Source of the DNA: Nitrosopumilales archaeon
Lineage (GTDB): Archaea > Thermoproteota > Nitrososphaeria > Nitrososphaerales > Nitrososphaeraceae
Length of the DNA stretch: 7,461 nucleotides
NCBI GenBank assembly: GCA_009665115.1
Contig: WJXE01000088.1
Coordinates: 1-7,461 of the forward strand
Reading direction: 5' to 3'
Shown here: one piece after another, positions 1 through 6,076 of the stretch
Layout: each line of letters starts with the position of its first letter
Position numbering within the stretch: position 1 is the first letter of the stretch
Position numbers and translations under genes: made by a program
The notes under the pieces: generated by a model
The model's input: the letters and a program-made list of their open reading frames with translations, nothing else
Told to the model about the DNA's origin: nothing
The model's database searches: none

Positions 1-2
1 GG

Positions 3-164
3 TTATGTTAGGTCAATAATATTATCGAGGGCCTTCCCTATCTTTATCGAACTCCAGAATCTTCTTTTCAAAAGTACTAGACAATCTTCACAAATAACAT
101 CATCTTCATGGGATTCAGGAGTAAATTGTTTACCACAATCTATACATATTTTTATGCCACCCAT
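3..164 (-). CDS. Small zinc-ribbon protein (53 aa)
   Basis: This minus-strand frame runs from ATG at 164-162 to TAA at 5-3 and encodes 53 residues. It has two Cys-x2-Cys knuckles, CIDC at residues 7-10 and CEDC at 25-28, separated by a 14-residue acidic loop that includes one His. This is the four-cysteine pattern of a small zinc ribbon. A basic, hydrophobic tail (LLKRRFW and on, residues 31-53) follows and could bind nucleic acid or a protein partner. A GGAG sequence lies 11 bases before the ATG, a possible ribosome binding site. The precise function is unknown; such stand-alone ribbons in archaea are commonly regulators or adaptors. The paired knuckles make a chance frame unlikely. Confidence 0.75.
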   Translation of the reverse strand: MGGIKICIDCGKQFTPESHEDDVICEDCLVLLKRRFWSSIKIGKALDNIIDLT

Positions 165-669
165 TTTATTCTTAACTCCATTTAAGACCGGCTGCTATTC
201 ATATCATCGTTATTCTTATTATGAGTGTCGTCGTTTTTATCGCTGTCTTCATCGTAAACAAAACATTGTCCTATTTGTTTGCTTTATTCTATTGAAATGA
301 TCCTAATCTAGTTTTCTTAAGCTGTGGCACTATCAATAACACCGGTATCGGAAATACTATACTGACCAGAGTAGCACCAATGAGGACAACCTCATATCCA
401 TTATCCCACTACGGAAGAATCAGGACGAAATTCAAAAACTAGAAACGAATTAGTAGAAATTGTAGCGTGGCGTTCAGTTACAGAACTAGTATAGAAGTTG
501 TCACCTACCAATCACACCTACAGGCCCTGGCACCTGGGTTCCTATTCCATCAAAAACCATGACGACTAGTCTAATGTATTTGTGTATGAATTCTACATCA
601 GTCTTGGCCGAGACAGATTGTTGTTTTTTTCTCTAATAATTTAAATATGTCTGCGACGGAGTTTTCACC
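165..669 (-). pseudogene. Gene-poor stretch with possible decayed membrane-protein gene
   Basis: No intact gene is visible in these 505 bases. On the minus strand four open pieces tile 632 down to 182 with frame changes between them. At 632-501 one contains VVMVFDGIGTQVPGPVGVIG. At 511-401 one contains VGDNFYTSSVTERHATISTN. At 408-289 one contains a hydrophobic run, LIGATLVSIVFPIPVLLIVP, then KKTR. At 283-182 an acidic Asp/Asn-rich tail (DEDSDKNDD) ends in TAA. The order, a transmembrane helix, positive residues and then an acidic tail, looks like the end of a membrane protein broken by frameshifts. Each piece is short enough to arise by chance in AT-rich DNA, so this is a weak inference. I do not recognise the family. 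Confidence 0.25.
638..648 (+). promoter_or_regulatory. TATA box of the GTG-started 150-aa gene
   Basis: The palindromic core ATTTAAAT at 639-646 is centred about 27 bases before the GTG at 670. In archaea the TATA box centre sits about 25-30 bases before the transcription start, so transcription should begin at or next to the start codon and the mRNA would be leaderless. No Shine-Dalgarno sequence is present, as expected. Because the core is symmetrical it could also serve the minus-strand remnant that begins near 630. Confidence 0.6.
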
Positions 670-1122
670 GTGGCTAAAGTACAACACTTTAAAGGACTCA
701 ACACTAATTTAGATAATTTATACAATAGCATAAAGCAGGTATTAGAAGCTCAAAAAGAGCTACGAATTGTCTCAGAATATAAGGGCTTTCTTAATAGCGT
801 TCCGTTAAGAAGTATTGTAGCAGTTAATACATCTCCGAAGGTGTGGGCTGGATCTTTACGTGAAATACATGTCTCCATAACAGGGAATCCTGATGATTAC
901 GCAGTGGAGGTTGCTTCTGGAGCCTGGTTTGGTAGTCTTATTTGGCCCGGCGCAGTAGGTCTTCTAGTTGGGGGACCCATAGGTCTTGCAGCTGGTGTAG
1001 CTGTTGGTGGAATAATGGCTTATGAGTTTGAGAAACATGTGTGGGAGAAGGTAATGGAAGTGGTAAAGAAAGAGAGTGCAGTCCAGCCAACTATAGATTC
1101 GGTTAATCATTATCATGATTGA
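670..1122 (+). CDS. Unrecognised protein with glycine-rich hydrophobic segment (150 aa)
   Basis: I do not recognise a named family. Residues 1-35 (GLNTNLDNLYNSIKQVLEAQ) look like an amphipathic helix. Residues 36-82 are a mixed, strand-rich region with SLREIHVSITGNPDDY. Residues 83-116 are hydrophobic and full of glycine (GAVGLLVGGPIGLAAGVAVG), resembling a glycine-zipper membrane segment. Residues 117-136 are a charged helix (EFEKHVWEKVMEVVKKE). There is no signal peptide, so it is probably cytoplasmic or attached to the membrane by the glycine-rich segment. The GTG start is chosen because the TATA box gives a leaderless message beginning there; the ATG at 647 is in another frame. The composition and length make it a real gene, but its role cannot be stated. 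Confidence 0.8.
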   Translation: MAKVQHFKGLNTNLDNLYNSIKQVLEAQKELRIVSEYKGFLNSVPLRSIVAVNTSPKVWAGSLREIHVSITGNPDDYAVEVASGAWFGSLIWPGAVGLLVGGPIGLAAGVAVGGIMAYEFEKHVWEKVMEVVKKESAVQPTIDSVNHYHD

Positions 1123-1130
1123 AGTCATTC

Positions 1131-1253
1131 ATGCAAATAGCTGCTCCGCCACGTTGGTGGGCTCCATCATCCTATACATATGATACTAAACAGCCCGCTG
1201 CCGTTCAAACCTCACGGCCATACAAGTTAGAGGCAATACCTCCGCAAAAATGA
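1131..1253 (+). CDS. Possible 40-aa proline/tryptophan-rich peptide
   Basis: This frame starts with ATG 8 bases after the stop of the 150-residue gene and ends at TGA 1251. It encodes 40 residues that start MQIAAPPRWWAPSSYTYDTK and end in LEAIPPQK, with seven prolines, two adjacent tryptophans and little hydrophobic stretch. The close tandem spacing would suit co-transcription. No ribosome binding site is clear and I know no homologous family. A 40-codon frame is expected by chance several times in a window like this, so this is a weak call; it could instead be the tail of a decayed gene. Confidence 0.25.
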   Translation: MQIAAPPRWWAPSSYTYDTKQPAAVQTSRPYKLEAIPPQK

Positions 1254-1719
1254 CTGAACGCTAATTACGTCTTGCTAGATTGATACCAAACTGTTGGACT
1301 GGGCAAACCAACCATGCGATTAGGAACTGGGTAGAATAAGGCCCTACTTAAGACAATTATACAAGTAGACAATATCGGAACCTAAGGTAGACATCGCAGA
1401 TACCCGGGCGACCTTAACTTTCATACCCTAAGATATTTGTTATGCTGACATTAAATTATATAAAATATGATAGAATTTGCGGATTTGGAGTAATAATTCG
1501 TTTCCTCTTGCAGAAGGATGTTGGTGGGATTCTTATCTTTGAGACTTCTAACATATACTCTAACTCGCCTTCTCCATTTCTTTTGATATATCACACTGGG
1601 ATGATAAATCCAACCTGAGATTACCAGCATTCAGAAGTAATCGCATTCGTTTCATCTATTATGAACACCGTACTCAAATCTAGTGGCTACGCTGAGAATC
1701 TATGTGAGGTGAGAACGTT
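1254..1719. other. Stretch without a confident gene
   Basis: About 466 bases carry no supported gene. On the minus strand a 46-codon open piece lies around 1455-1592 (it contains MLEVSKIRIPPTSFCKRKR, with ATG near 1550), and two shorter pieces lie between 1280 and 1430; none has a recognisable motif. On the plus strand the one clear signal is the TATA-like element near 1455. No tRNA-like cloverleaf, repeat array or strong terminator was seen. Confidence 0.5.
1451..1468 (+). promoter_or_regulatory. Orphan TATA-like element
   Basis: TTAAATTATATAAAATAT is a strong archaeal TATA match standing alone inside a gene-poor stretch. A transcript would begin at about 1485-1490 and run towards 1720 against the converging minus-strand gene. 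No plus-strand gene follows except a 22-codon frame at 1518. It may drive a small RNA or be an AT-rich accident. The orientation is not fixed because the sequence is nearly symmetrical. Confidence 0.3.
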
Positions 1720-2289
1720 CTATGAATGCAATATGTTAAATTCAAAGGACTTGATAATGCTAGCGTTAGTCCCAGTTCCTAACTGGTAATGGAATGTCAC
1801 ACTAGCTATTGTCGGTCCAGATGCAACGGCCTGGTATGTCGTCCCTATGGGTGTTCCTATTATTGATACTTTTTCTCCCGGTCTCAATTTAACTAAATGT
1901 GTTGCTGCTGACGTTGATGCCGCTCCTGCAAAACAGCTTACTTCATGTTTCACAACCACATTTTTATTAAATATTGCAGACACTGTCGAATCACATGGTC
2001 CAGCAGTGAAACTAATCGTACCTGGAGAATTATTAAGAACCATTGCCTGTATACGGAAAAAATTGCCTGCATGAACAACGATTGGCTGTGTATGGATGGC
2101 CAAAAGGAGAACACCACCACTTAGAAAAGCTGTATCATGATATATTGCATTATTATCAACAACGAAAGTTGTGGATGATAATGCTTGTACTTTTTCTTGT
2201 AAAAATGGATACATTATCAATATGGTCAAGAAAGTAGCCGTAATAGTGGCAGATGTTCTCTTATGATTTGTTTTGTAACTCATGCGCAT
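1720..2289 (-). CDS. Exported beta-rich protein with signal peptide (189 aa)
   Basis: The open frame reaches back to 2325, but I place the start at the ATG at 2289-2287 because GAGGAG (2303-2298) lies 8 bases before it and a TATA-like ATTTTAAGTAT lies at about 2326-2336. The second ATG at 2283-2281 is also possible. Numbered from the revised start, residues 1-36 form a signal peptide: basic MRMSYKTNHKRTS, hydrophobic ATFLTILIMYPFL, and a likely cut after VQA. The mature part has alternating hydrophobic residues typical of an immunoglobulin-like sandwich, including VHAGNFFRIQAMVLNNSPG, GPCDSTVSAIF and a later LRPGEKVSI. Its only two cysteines are 20 residues apart and could form a disulphide outside the cell. 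The pattern 'NNSPG...C...RPGE' resembles Ig-like domains of archaeal surface proteins, but no specific function can be given. Confidence 0.75.
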   Translation of the reverse strand: MRMSYKTNHKRTSATITATFLTILIMYPFLQEKVQALSSTTFVVDNNAIYHDTAFLSGGVLLLAIHTQPIVVHAGNFFRIQAMVLNNSPGTISFTAGPCDSTVSAIFNKNVVVKHEVSCFAGAASTSAATHLVKLRPGEKVSIIGTPIGTTYQAVASGPTIASVTFHYQLGTGTNASIIKSFEFNILHS

Positions 2290-2297
2290 CAAACTAA

Positions 2298-2303
2298 CTC
2301 CTC
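2298..2303 (-). promoter_or_regulatory. Ribosome binding site that sets the exported-protein start
   Basis: The minus strand reads GAGGAG, 8 bases before the ATG at 2289-2287. It lies inside the longer open frame, so it argues that translation begins at the internal ATG and not at the ATG at 2325. The signal peptide then has a normal length. Confidence 0.55.
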
Positions 2304-2325
2304 GCAACCTAACAGTCAAGATCAA

Positions 2326-2336
2326 TACTTAAAATG
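2326..2336 (-). promoter_or_regulatory. TATA-like element for the exported protein
   Basis: The minus strand reads ATTTTAAGTAT here. Transcription would start at about 2305, leaving a leader of roughly 15 bases that contains the GAGGAG site. The match to the archaeal TATA box is moderate. Confidence 0.4.
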
Positions 2337-2785
2337 ACAAGTCATATTTTGTAGGTAGACTATTAAAACTCTACTATAATCAAAGCGAATTAGACGCTTT
2401 CGGTTTGAAGCGAGTTCTGACTTCTAATGTAGTATTATAGCTGACTAAACTAACTTATTATATGAGACGATGCAGTTTGTAATAATTCATTAACTTAAAG
2501 GGTGGGTTCAGGTTCAAATTGAAAATCTATAAGCGCCTGTACTATCGTCTGTTCTAAAGATGGCCACATACCTAATGGATAAATAAAAATCATGCACTAA
2601 TTTGCATTTAGTTAGTTGATTGAGATATTTCGAGCCTTAGAAGAAAGGTCAACACATATCAGTCACTCAGCTCGGACGTATGAACGCCCTAGCTGCCGAA
2701 TATCTTTTGCTAAATATGACTATTCTGTCTGACTACCCAGACATTGAATGGCTTTACATGGTATTTAGACCCGTTAAATACCAAC
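2337..2785. other. Divergent intergenic stretch with hairpins and short frames
   Basis: These bases separate divergent genes. AAAGCG at 2382-2387 can pair with CGCTTT at 2395-2400, and the same CGCTT can pair instead with AAGCG at 2408-2412, giving two exclusive hairpins. On the minus strand 2593-2495 is a 32-codon frame (MIFIYPLGMWPSLEQTIVQA and on) that looks coding in composition but has no motif. On the plus strand a 48-codon frame starting MNALAAEYLLLNMTILSDYP runs from 2680 to 2826 and ends one base before the phasin-like start, though it overlaps that gene's TATA box. Neither short frame is convincing alone. No tRNA was found. Confidence 0.4.
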
Positions 2786-2786
2786 G

Positions 2787-2795
2787 TATATATAA
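2787..2795 (+). promoter_or_regulatory. TATA box of the phasin-like gene
   Basis: TATATATAA is a strong archaeal TATA match centred 37 bases before the ATG at 2828. It predicts a transcript start at about 2816-2818 and a leader of about ten bases without a ribosome binding site. Confidence 0.6.
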
Positions 2796-2827
2796 TGCGG
2801 ATGCTAATAATGGTATAGTGATATAAA

Positions 2828-3307
2828 ATGGTAGACAATAAATCTAAAGACGACGTAAATACTACAACAAGGTCAACCGAAGTAATTAACTTATACGATA
2901 CAGCAAGAGAGAACTATATTCGAATTGTAGACGAGTTAACTAAAGCTCAACCACAGTACACACAATCGATTTCTAATCTACAACTAGACTATGTAGCAGC
3001 AGTCAAGAATACTATCCAGAATATGGTTACAGCTCAAAAGCTTTTCGCAACAAACGGGAACGTTCCGATTGTAACAGCACCATACACTGAAGAATTTGTA
3101 AAGCAATCAAATGAAATCACAAAGAACGTAATCCGAGCAGTTGATATTAATAACCAACTGACGATCAGCGCGCTACATGCAGCAGGAGAAAACTACAGAA
3201 CCTTTAATCGAACAGTTGACTCAGTGACAGAATTTACAACCACCGCCGCAAAGGCTTGGAATTCATTCCTTACTGCACAACAGCAACAGTTCCTTCACAA
3301 ACAATAA
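2828..3307 (+). CDS. Phasin-like helical protein (159 aa)
   Basis: The protein looks almost wholly helical, has no cysteine and no signal peptide, and is rich in Ala, Thr, Asn and Gln. Two long amphipathic helix regions can be seen: residues 17-73 (NLYDTARENYIRIVDELTKA, then NLQLDYVAAVKNTIQNMVTA) and residues 86-155 (QLTISALHAAGENYRTFNRT, then VTEFTTTAAKAWNSFLTAQQ), joined by a proline-containing turn at 76-86 (NGNVPIVTAP). Length and layout match phasins, small proteins that coat polyhydroxyalkanoate granules and regulate their size. Soil Nitrososphaeria are known to carry polyhydroxyalkanoate synthase genes, which makes this role plausible, but no synthase gene is in the window. A generic coiled-coil protein is the alternative. 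It has its own TATA box and terminator, so it is probably transcribed alone. Confidence 0.75.
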   Translation: MVDNKSKDDVNTTTRSTEVINLYDTARENYIRIVDELTKAQPQYTQSISNLQLDYVAAVKNTIQNMVTAQKLFATNGNVPIVTAPYTEEFVKQSNEITKNVIRAVDINNQLTISALHAAGENYRTFNRTVDSVTEFTTTAAKAWNSFLTAQQQQFLHKQ

Positions 3308-3330
3308 TTTTTTTTGTTTTCATTTTTCTT
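3305..3330 (+). terminator. T-rich terminator after the phasin-like gene
   Basis: The stop codon is followed at once by runs of 8, 4, 5 and 2 or more T (3308-3330) with no stem in front. Archaeal RNA polymerase stops at such T tracts without a hairpin, so this fits intrinsic termination and separates the gene from moeA. Confidence 0.7.
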
Positions 3331-3423
3331 TGTATAATTGTTCAGTTCACACCAGCAAGCAGCTGATATAATTACTGACCAAGTTTTTGAATATTTGCGA
3401 GTAAATCTTTCCGGATTCGCGAA

Positions 3424-3522
3424 ATGTCAATGTACCCCAAATATGAAATAGTTGGGGCTGCATCTATCTGTCTATTACTCTCTATTATGAGAAATGGCAA
3501 AAGATATTATTACTTGTTATAG
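3424..3522 (+). other. Short frame and hairpin upstream of moeA
   Basis: CCCCAA at 3435-3440 and TTGGGG at 3452-3457 form a 6-pair GC-rich stem with an 11-base loop. The same bases lie in a 32-codon plus-strand frame (3424-3522) starting MSMYPKYEIVGAASICLLLS, hydrophobic with a basic tail. The frame could be a tiny membrane peptide or chance. The hairpin lies about 75-110 bases before the moeA start and could mark a leader element if transcription starts upstream of it. Nothing links it to the bacterial molybdenum-cofactor riboswitch. Confidence 0.25.
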
Positions 3523-3530
3523 ACTACATT

Positions 3531-4841
3531 TTGAATTCTTTCATGACACTCAAACCTATTACATATCTTTCGATCGGAGCAGCCTACAAGAGCCTTAGAC
3601 AAAACATTGAGGTCCAACCACAAGCCGAGCTTATTTCAGTTCTGGAATCTTACGGACGCGTTCTGTCTGAAGATGTAATATCAGATGTCAATATCCCAAT
3701 GTATGATTCTTCTCACATGGATGGGTTTGCTGTGTTGGCTAATGATATCAAACATGCTTCTGATTCCGGTCCAATAACGTTAAAAATAGTCAGAAATGTA
3801 GGATTAGGGAAAGTTCCTAGTGATGTCTTGCATTCTGGGCAAGCATGTAGAATATCTACTGGTGGCTATTTGCCACAAGGGGCAGATACCGTTGTACCTG
3901 TTGAATACACACATAAATCGAAAGATAATGTGGGAATCCTGGCCGCGCTTCCAAAGGGATCTTTTGTCTCTCCTTTGGGTAAGGACGTACGGCGGGATTC
4001 ACTGCTACTGAACAGAGGAAATATACTAAGAGGACAAGATGTTGCGTTGTTGGCTATGGTTCGTATTACTAGAGTGCCAGTATTTAGGAAACCCAGAGTT
4101 GCAATAATTCCAACTGGAGACGAGCTAACCGATAATCTAAATGAAATTAAGAGTGGTAAGATTCTGAATACCAACAGCCACATCATTTCTAGATTGGTAC
4201 AGGAGTGTGGCGGGGTATCCCTTGATTTGGGTGTAACGCCCGACAATGTCAACAAGGTTAGAAAGAAGATCAGATTCGCTTTAGAGAAAAACGATATGAT
4301 TCTTACAACAGCAGGTTCTTCAGTGGGAGAATACGATGTTGTGGAACAGTCAATCAACTCTCTAGGAAGACCTGGTGTCTTAGCTCACGGTGTGAAGCTT
4401 GATCGTGGACGAGTGGCCGGTGTCGGAGCGTTAAAGGGTAAACCGGTAATTATCCTACCTGGACCTATACAAGGAGCTGTTAACGCTTTTATCGCATTTG
4501 CTCAGCCATTACTTCAATATTTGTCAGGTCTGCTAGAATTTAATGGACTGAGAATAGCGGGGATATTGACAGAAAAGTGGGAGGCACGCAAAAAATTTAA
4601 GAATTTCACAAAAATTGCTTACGTTAACGCCTGGTTATCAAAAGAGGGTAATGTTAAGGCAACTCCCATAACAGGTGAGACAGCAATGATGACTGTGTTG
4701 AGTAAAGCAAATGGTTATCTACTATTACCTGAAAAGACAACTACCATTGAAGCAGGAGAAAAAGTATACATTAATGTGCTGCCCGGTCTTTCATACACTT
4801 CCGGCCATTCCGCAAGCTTTCTGCGACGGGGGTATTTGTAA
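3531..4841 (+). CDS. moeA: MoeA, molybdopterin molybdenumtransferase
   Basis: MoeA acts in the cytoplasm in the last step of molybdenum cofactor synthesis: it inserts molybdate (or tungstate) into adenylylated molybdopterin. From the TTG start the protein has 436 residues, near the usual 400-430. The family's marks appear in order: SSHMDGFAVL (61-69, normally AMDGYAV), STGGYLPQGADTVVPVEYT (109-127), the molybdopterin-binding domain from KPRVAIIPTGDEL (187-199), TTAGSSVGEYDVV (259-271, normally GGTSVGDYD), then GVKLDRGRVAGVGALKGKPV (287-306) and LPGPIQGAVNAF (309-320). The C-terminal beta domain covers about 340-415. The MPT-domain motif usually read as KPGKP and LPGNPVSA is altered here. The start is TTG at 3531 or ATG at 3543 (fifth residue); the ATG looks equally good, and the TATA-like AGATATTATTA at 3502-3512 fits the TTG for a leaderless message. 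Neighbours are unrelated. Confidence 0.9.
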   Translation: MNSFMTLKPITYLSIGAAYKSLRQNIEVQPQAELISVLESYGRVLSEDVISDVNIPMYDSSHMDGFAVLANDIKHASDSGPITLKIVRNVGLGKVPSDVLHSGQACRISTGGYLPQGADTVVPVEYTHKSKDNVGILAALPKGSFVSPLGKDVRRDSLLLNRGNILRGQDVALLAMVRITRVPVFRKPRVAIIPTGDELTDNLNEIKSGKILNTNSHIISRLVQECGGVSLDLGVTPDNVNKVRKKIRFALEKNDMILTTAGSSVGEYDVVEQSINSLGRPGVLAHGVKLDRGRVAGVGALKGKPVIILPGPIQGAVNAFIAFAQPLLQYLSGLLEFNGLRIAGILTEKWEARKKFKNFTKIAYVNAWLSKEGNVKATPITGETAMMTVLSKANGYLLLPEKTTTIEAGEKVYINVLPGLSYTSGHSASFLRRGYL

Positions 4842-5161
4842 ATTAATTGATACTTGCTAGAACGAGGATTGCTACCTTCTGCAAATCCTACACTAGAATA
4901 GATGAAACTTACCACAAAGAAAGCTTGCTACTAACATCAGTAAATAGATCAGTATACTTTTCATCCCATCGGTATCGTGAAAAATTGTGCACTGACTACC
5001 TCACCATCCGGTAATACATAGAAACACGATTGGTATGAGTCAATAAATGAGAGTGTGACCATCTATTGTTTTTATCCAATGATTGCCTGGTTTCTATCAA
5101 TAGAAACATCCGACTCATCCACTAATAGTTGTCATTTATTGGCAAAGAATTAGTTGTAGTA
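4842..5161. other. Convergent gap with dyads and coding-looking remnants
   Basis: This 320-base gap lies between the ends of two converging genes. It holds the exact dyad GTTTCTATCAATAGAAAC at 5090-5107; ATAGAAACA also occurs at 5018-5026. CAATAAATGA at 5041-5050 is the reverse complement of TCATTTATTG at 5132-5141, and ATGAGTC at 5035-5041 is that of GACTCAT at 5112-5118. A smaller pairing is AGGATT with AATCCT at 4866-4889. On the minus strand one reading frame from about 5128 to 4961 shows LLVDESDVSIDRNQAIIG, two stops, then MVTLSFIDSYQSCFYVLPDG and on. These look like coding remains interrupted by stops but are too short to identify. No T-rich terminator or tRNA was seen. Confidence 0.35.
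5090..5107. repeat. Perfect 8-bp inverted repeat with 2-base centre
   Basis: GTTTCTAT and ATAGAAAC are separated by CA. The dyad lies in the gap between two converging genes, so it may stop transcription or be a protein site. No T tract follows on either strand, which weakens a terminator reading. Confidence 0.45.
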
Positions 5162-6076
5162 TTATCTATGAGGAATTATTTCCAGATCTCGTCTTTGCAA
5201 TTGTATGATTTTGCAATCTTCTTTTTTGTGGCTAGTATTTCGATTGTTTACTTGGACAAAAATGCGGTTGTCGGATTCGCAGTTTGTAATTTGTATACAT
5301 TTATCAATACTTGGTAAAAGCATTTGAGAGTACTCGGAAGGCGGATCACAGCGTAAGTTTACAATAACTGATGTATTGGTTGAGAGTTGTCGTATTGAAG
5401 TTGTAATTTCTTTTACCAATCGCCTACTTTCACCAACTCTCACTTGCGGGTCCTCTAAGAACATACGAAGTATATCTGAAATAATAATGATCTTGGTATC
5501 AAATTTACGAACAACGTTTGGTAATTCATAAGTGACTAAATTTGCTAATTGATAAATTGTGAAAGGCCTACTTACAATTATTCTCTTCAAGATATCTTTG
5601 ATATCAAGTCCATATTGGCGCGCGAAATTCACACAGCTATAAATATCTGAACTATTTCCAGCATCAATAATTATTACGTTAGGAGAACCAAATCCACCAT
5701 GGCTCTCTGGTAGTAAAGCGCTAATACACAGTCTTTCGATAAGAATTTTTGAATGGTTTCCGACTAAGCATATGCATTCGCCAATTCCAAGTTTCAAAAT
5801 AGAATCTATTTCTTCAATATCAAATCTTAATCTAGAAGCAGTATGGAATTTTGGTGGAAACAATAGTGATGCTGTTGGATTACTATTATCTTGTTGTGGT
5901 GTCAGCGCTCTTTTTAGACTCTCTGAAAGTAGACAACCACATTTTGGGCATTCTTCAGACGATCGTATAAAATCAATAGACTTGTCTGTCTCCGTCAGAA
6001 GTATGTTACACTCTGAGCAGAAATATTGCAGAAGCGGACGTCTATGAGCCATTGAATATGTTACCGTATAGTACAT
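5162..6076 (-). CDS. Zinc-ribbon RadA/Rad51-like protein with degenerate ATPase site
   Basis: Residues 20-48 form a Cys4 zinc ribbon: CSEC (20-23) and CPKC (43-46, followed by GC). After a linker, residues 84-300 resemble the RecA/RadA/Rad51 core. YGLDIKDILKRIIVSR (155-170) matches the Rad51-type 'YGL..DVLDNV..AR' segment; KIIIISDIL (195-203) is a Walker B strand; TSVIVN (235-240) matches the core strand 'VVITNQ'. At the Walker A position the sequence is LVGNHSKIL (104-112), lacking the GKT triad, and the usual D-T-E catalytic stretch is DAGNS (138-142) with no glutamate. It may therefore bind DNA or a partner without hydrolysing ATP, as Rad51 paralogues and mediators can. The start may be the ATG at 6076 or the in-frame ATG at 6052 (residue 9). 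A bacterial RadA/Sms also joins an N-terminal zinc finger to a RecA core, but this has an archaeal-type layout. Family placement is fairly safe; function is inferred. Confidence 0.8.
   Translation of the reverse strand: MYYTVTYSMAHRRPLLQYFCSECNILLTETDKSIDFIRSSEECPKCGCLLSESLKRALTPQQDNSNPTASLLFPPKFHTASRLRFDIEEIDSILKLGIGECICLVGNHSKILIERLCISALLPESHGGFGSPNVIIIDAGNSSDIYSCVNFARQYGLDIKDILKRIIVSRPFTIYQLANLVTYELPNVVRKFDTKIIIISDILRMFLEDPQVRVGESRRLVKEITTSIRQLSTNTSVIVNLRCDPPSEYSQMLLPSIDKCIQITNCESDNRIFVQVNNRNTSHKKEDCKIIQLQRRDLEIIPHR

Noticed and set aside
1847..2237. Two overlapping plus-strand frames
   Set aside because: Both mirror the exported-protein gene, which has a signal peptide, ribosome site and TATA box on the minus strand.
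2501..2530. tRNA-like T-arm (GGTTCAAATT)
   Set aside because: The conserved closing C after the loop is missing and no acceptor, D or anticodon stem can be built around it.
3431..3460. Molybdenum-cofactor riboswitch before moeA
   Set aside because: Only a simple 6-pair hairpin is present; the bacterial riboswitch architecture is absent and is not known from archaea.
3866..4357. 163-codon minus-strand open frame
   Set aside because: It lies wholly inside moeA on the opposite strand; moeA has clear family motifs there, so this is a shadow.
4715..4915. 66-codon minus-strand frame across the moeA end
   Set aside because: About two thirds lies over moeA, there is no motif, and only some 24 codons lie outside it.
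5129..5317. 62-codon plus-strand frame with hydrophobic run
   Set aside because: It starts with TTG and mostly overlaps the end of the RadA-like gene on the other strand; its hydrophobicity is a mirror of that coding sequence.
5772..6047. 91-codon plus-strand frame
   Set aside because: It mirrors the zinc-ribbon end of the RadA-like gene and has no promoter or motif.
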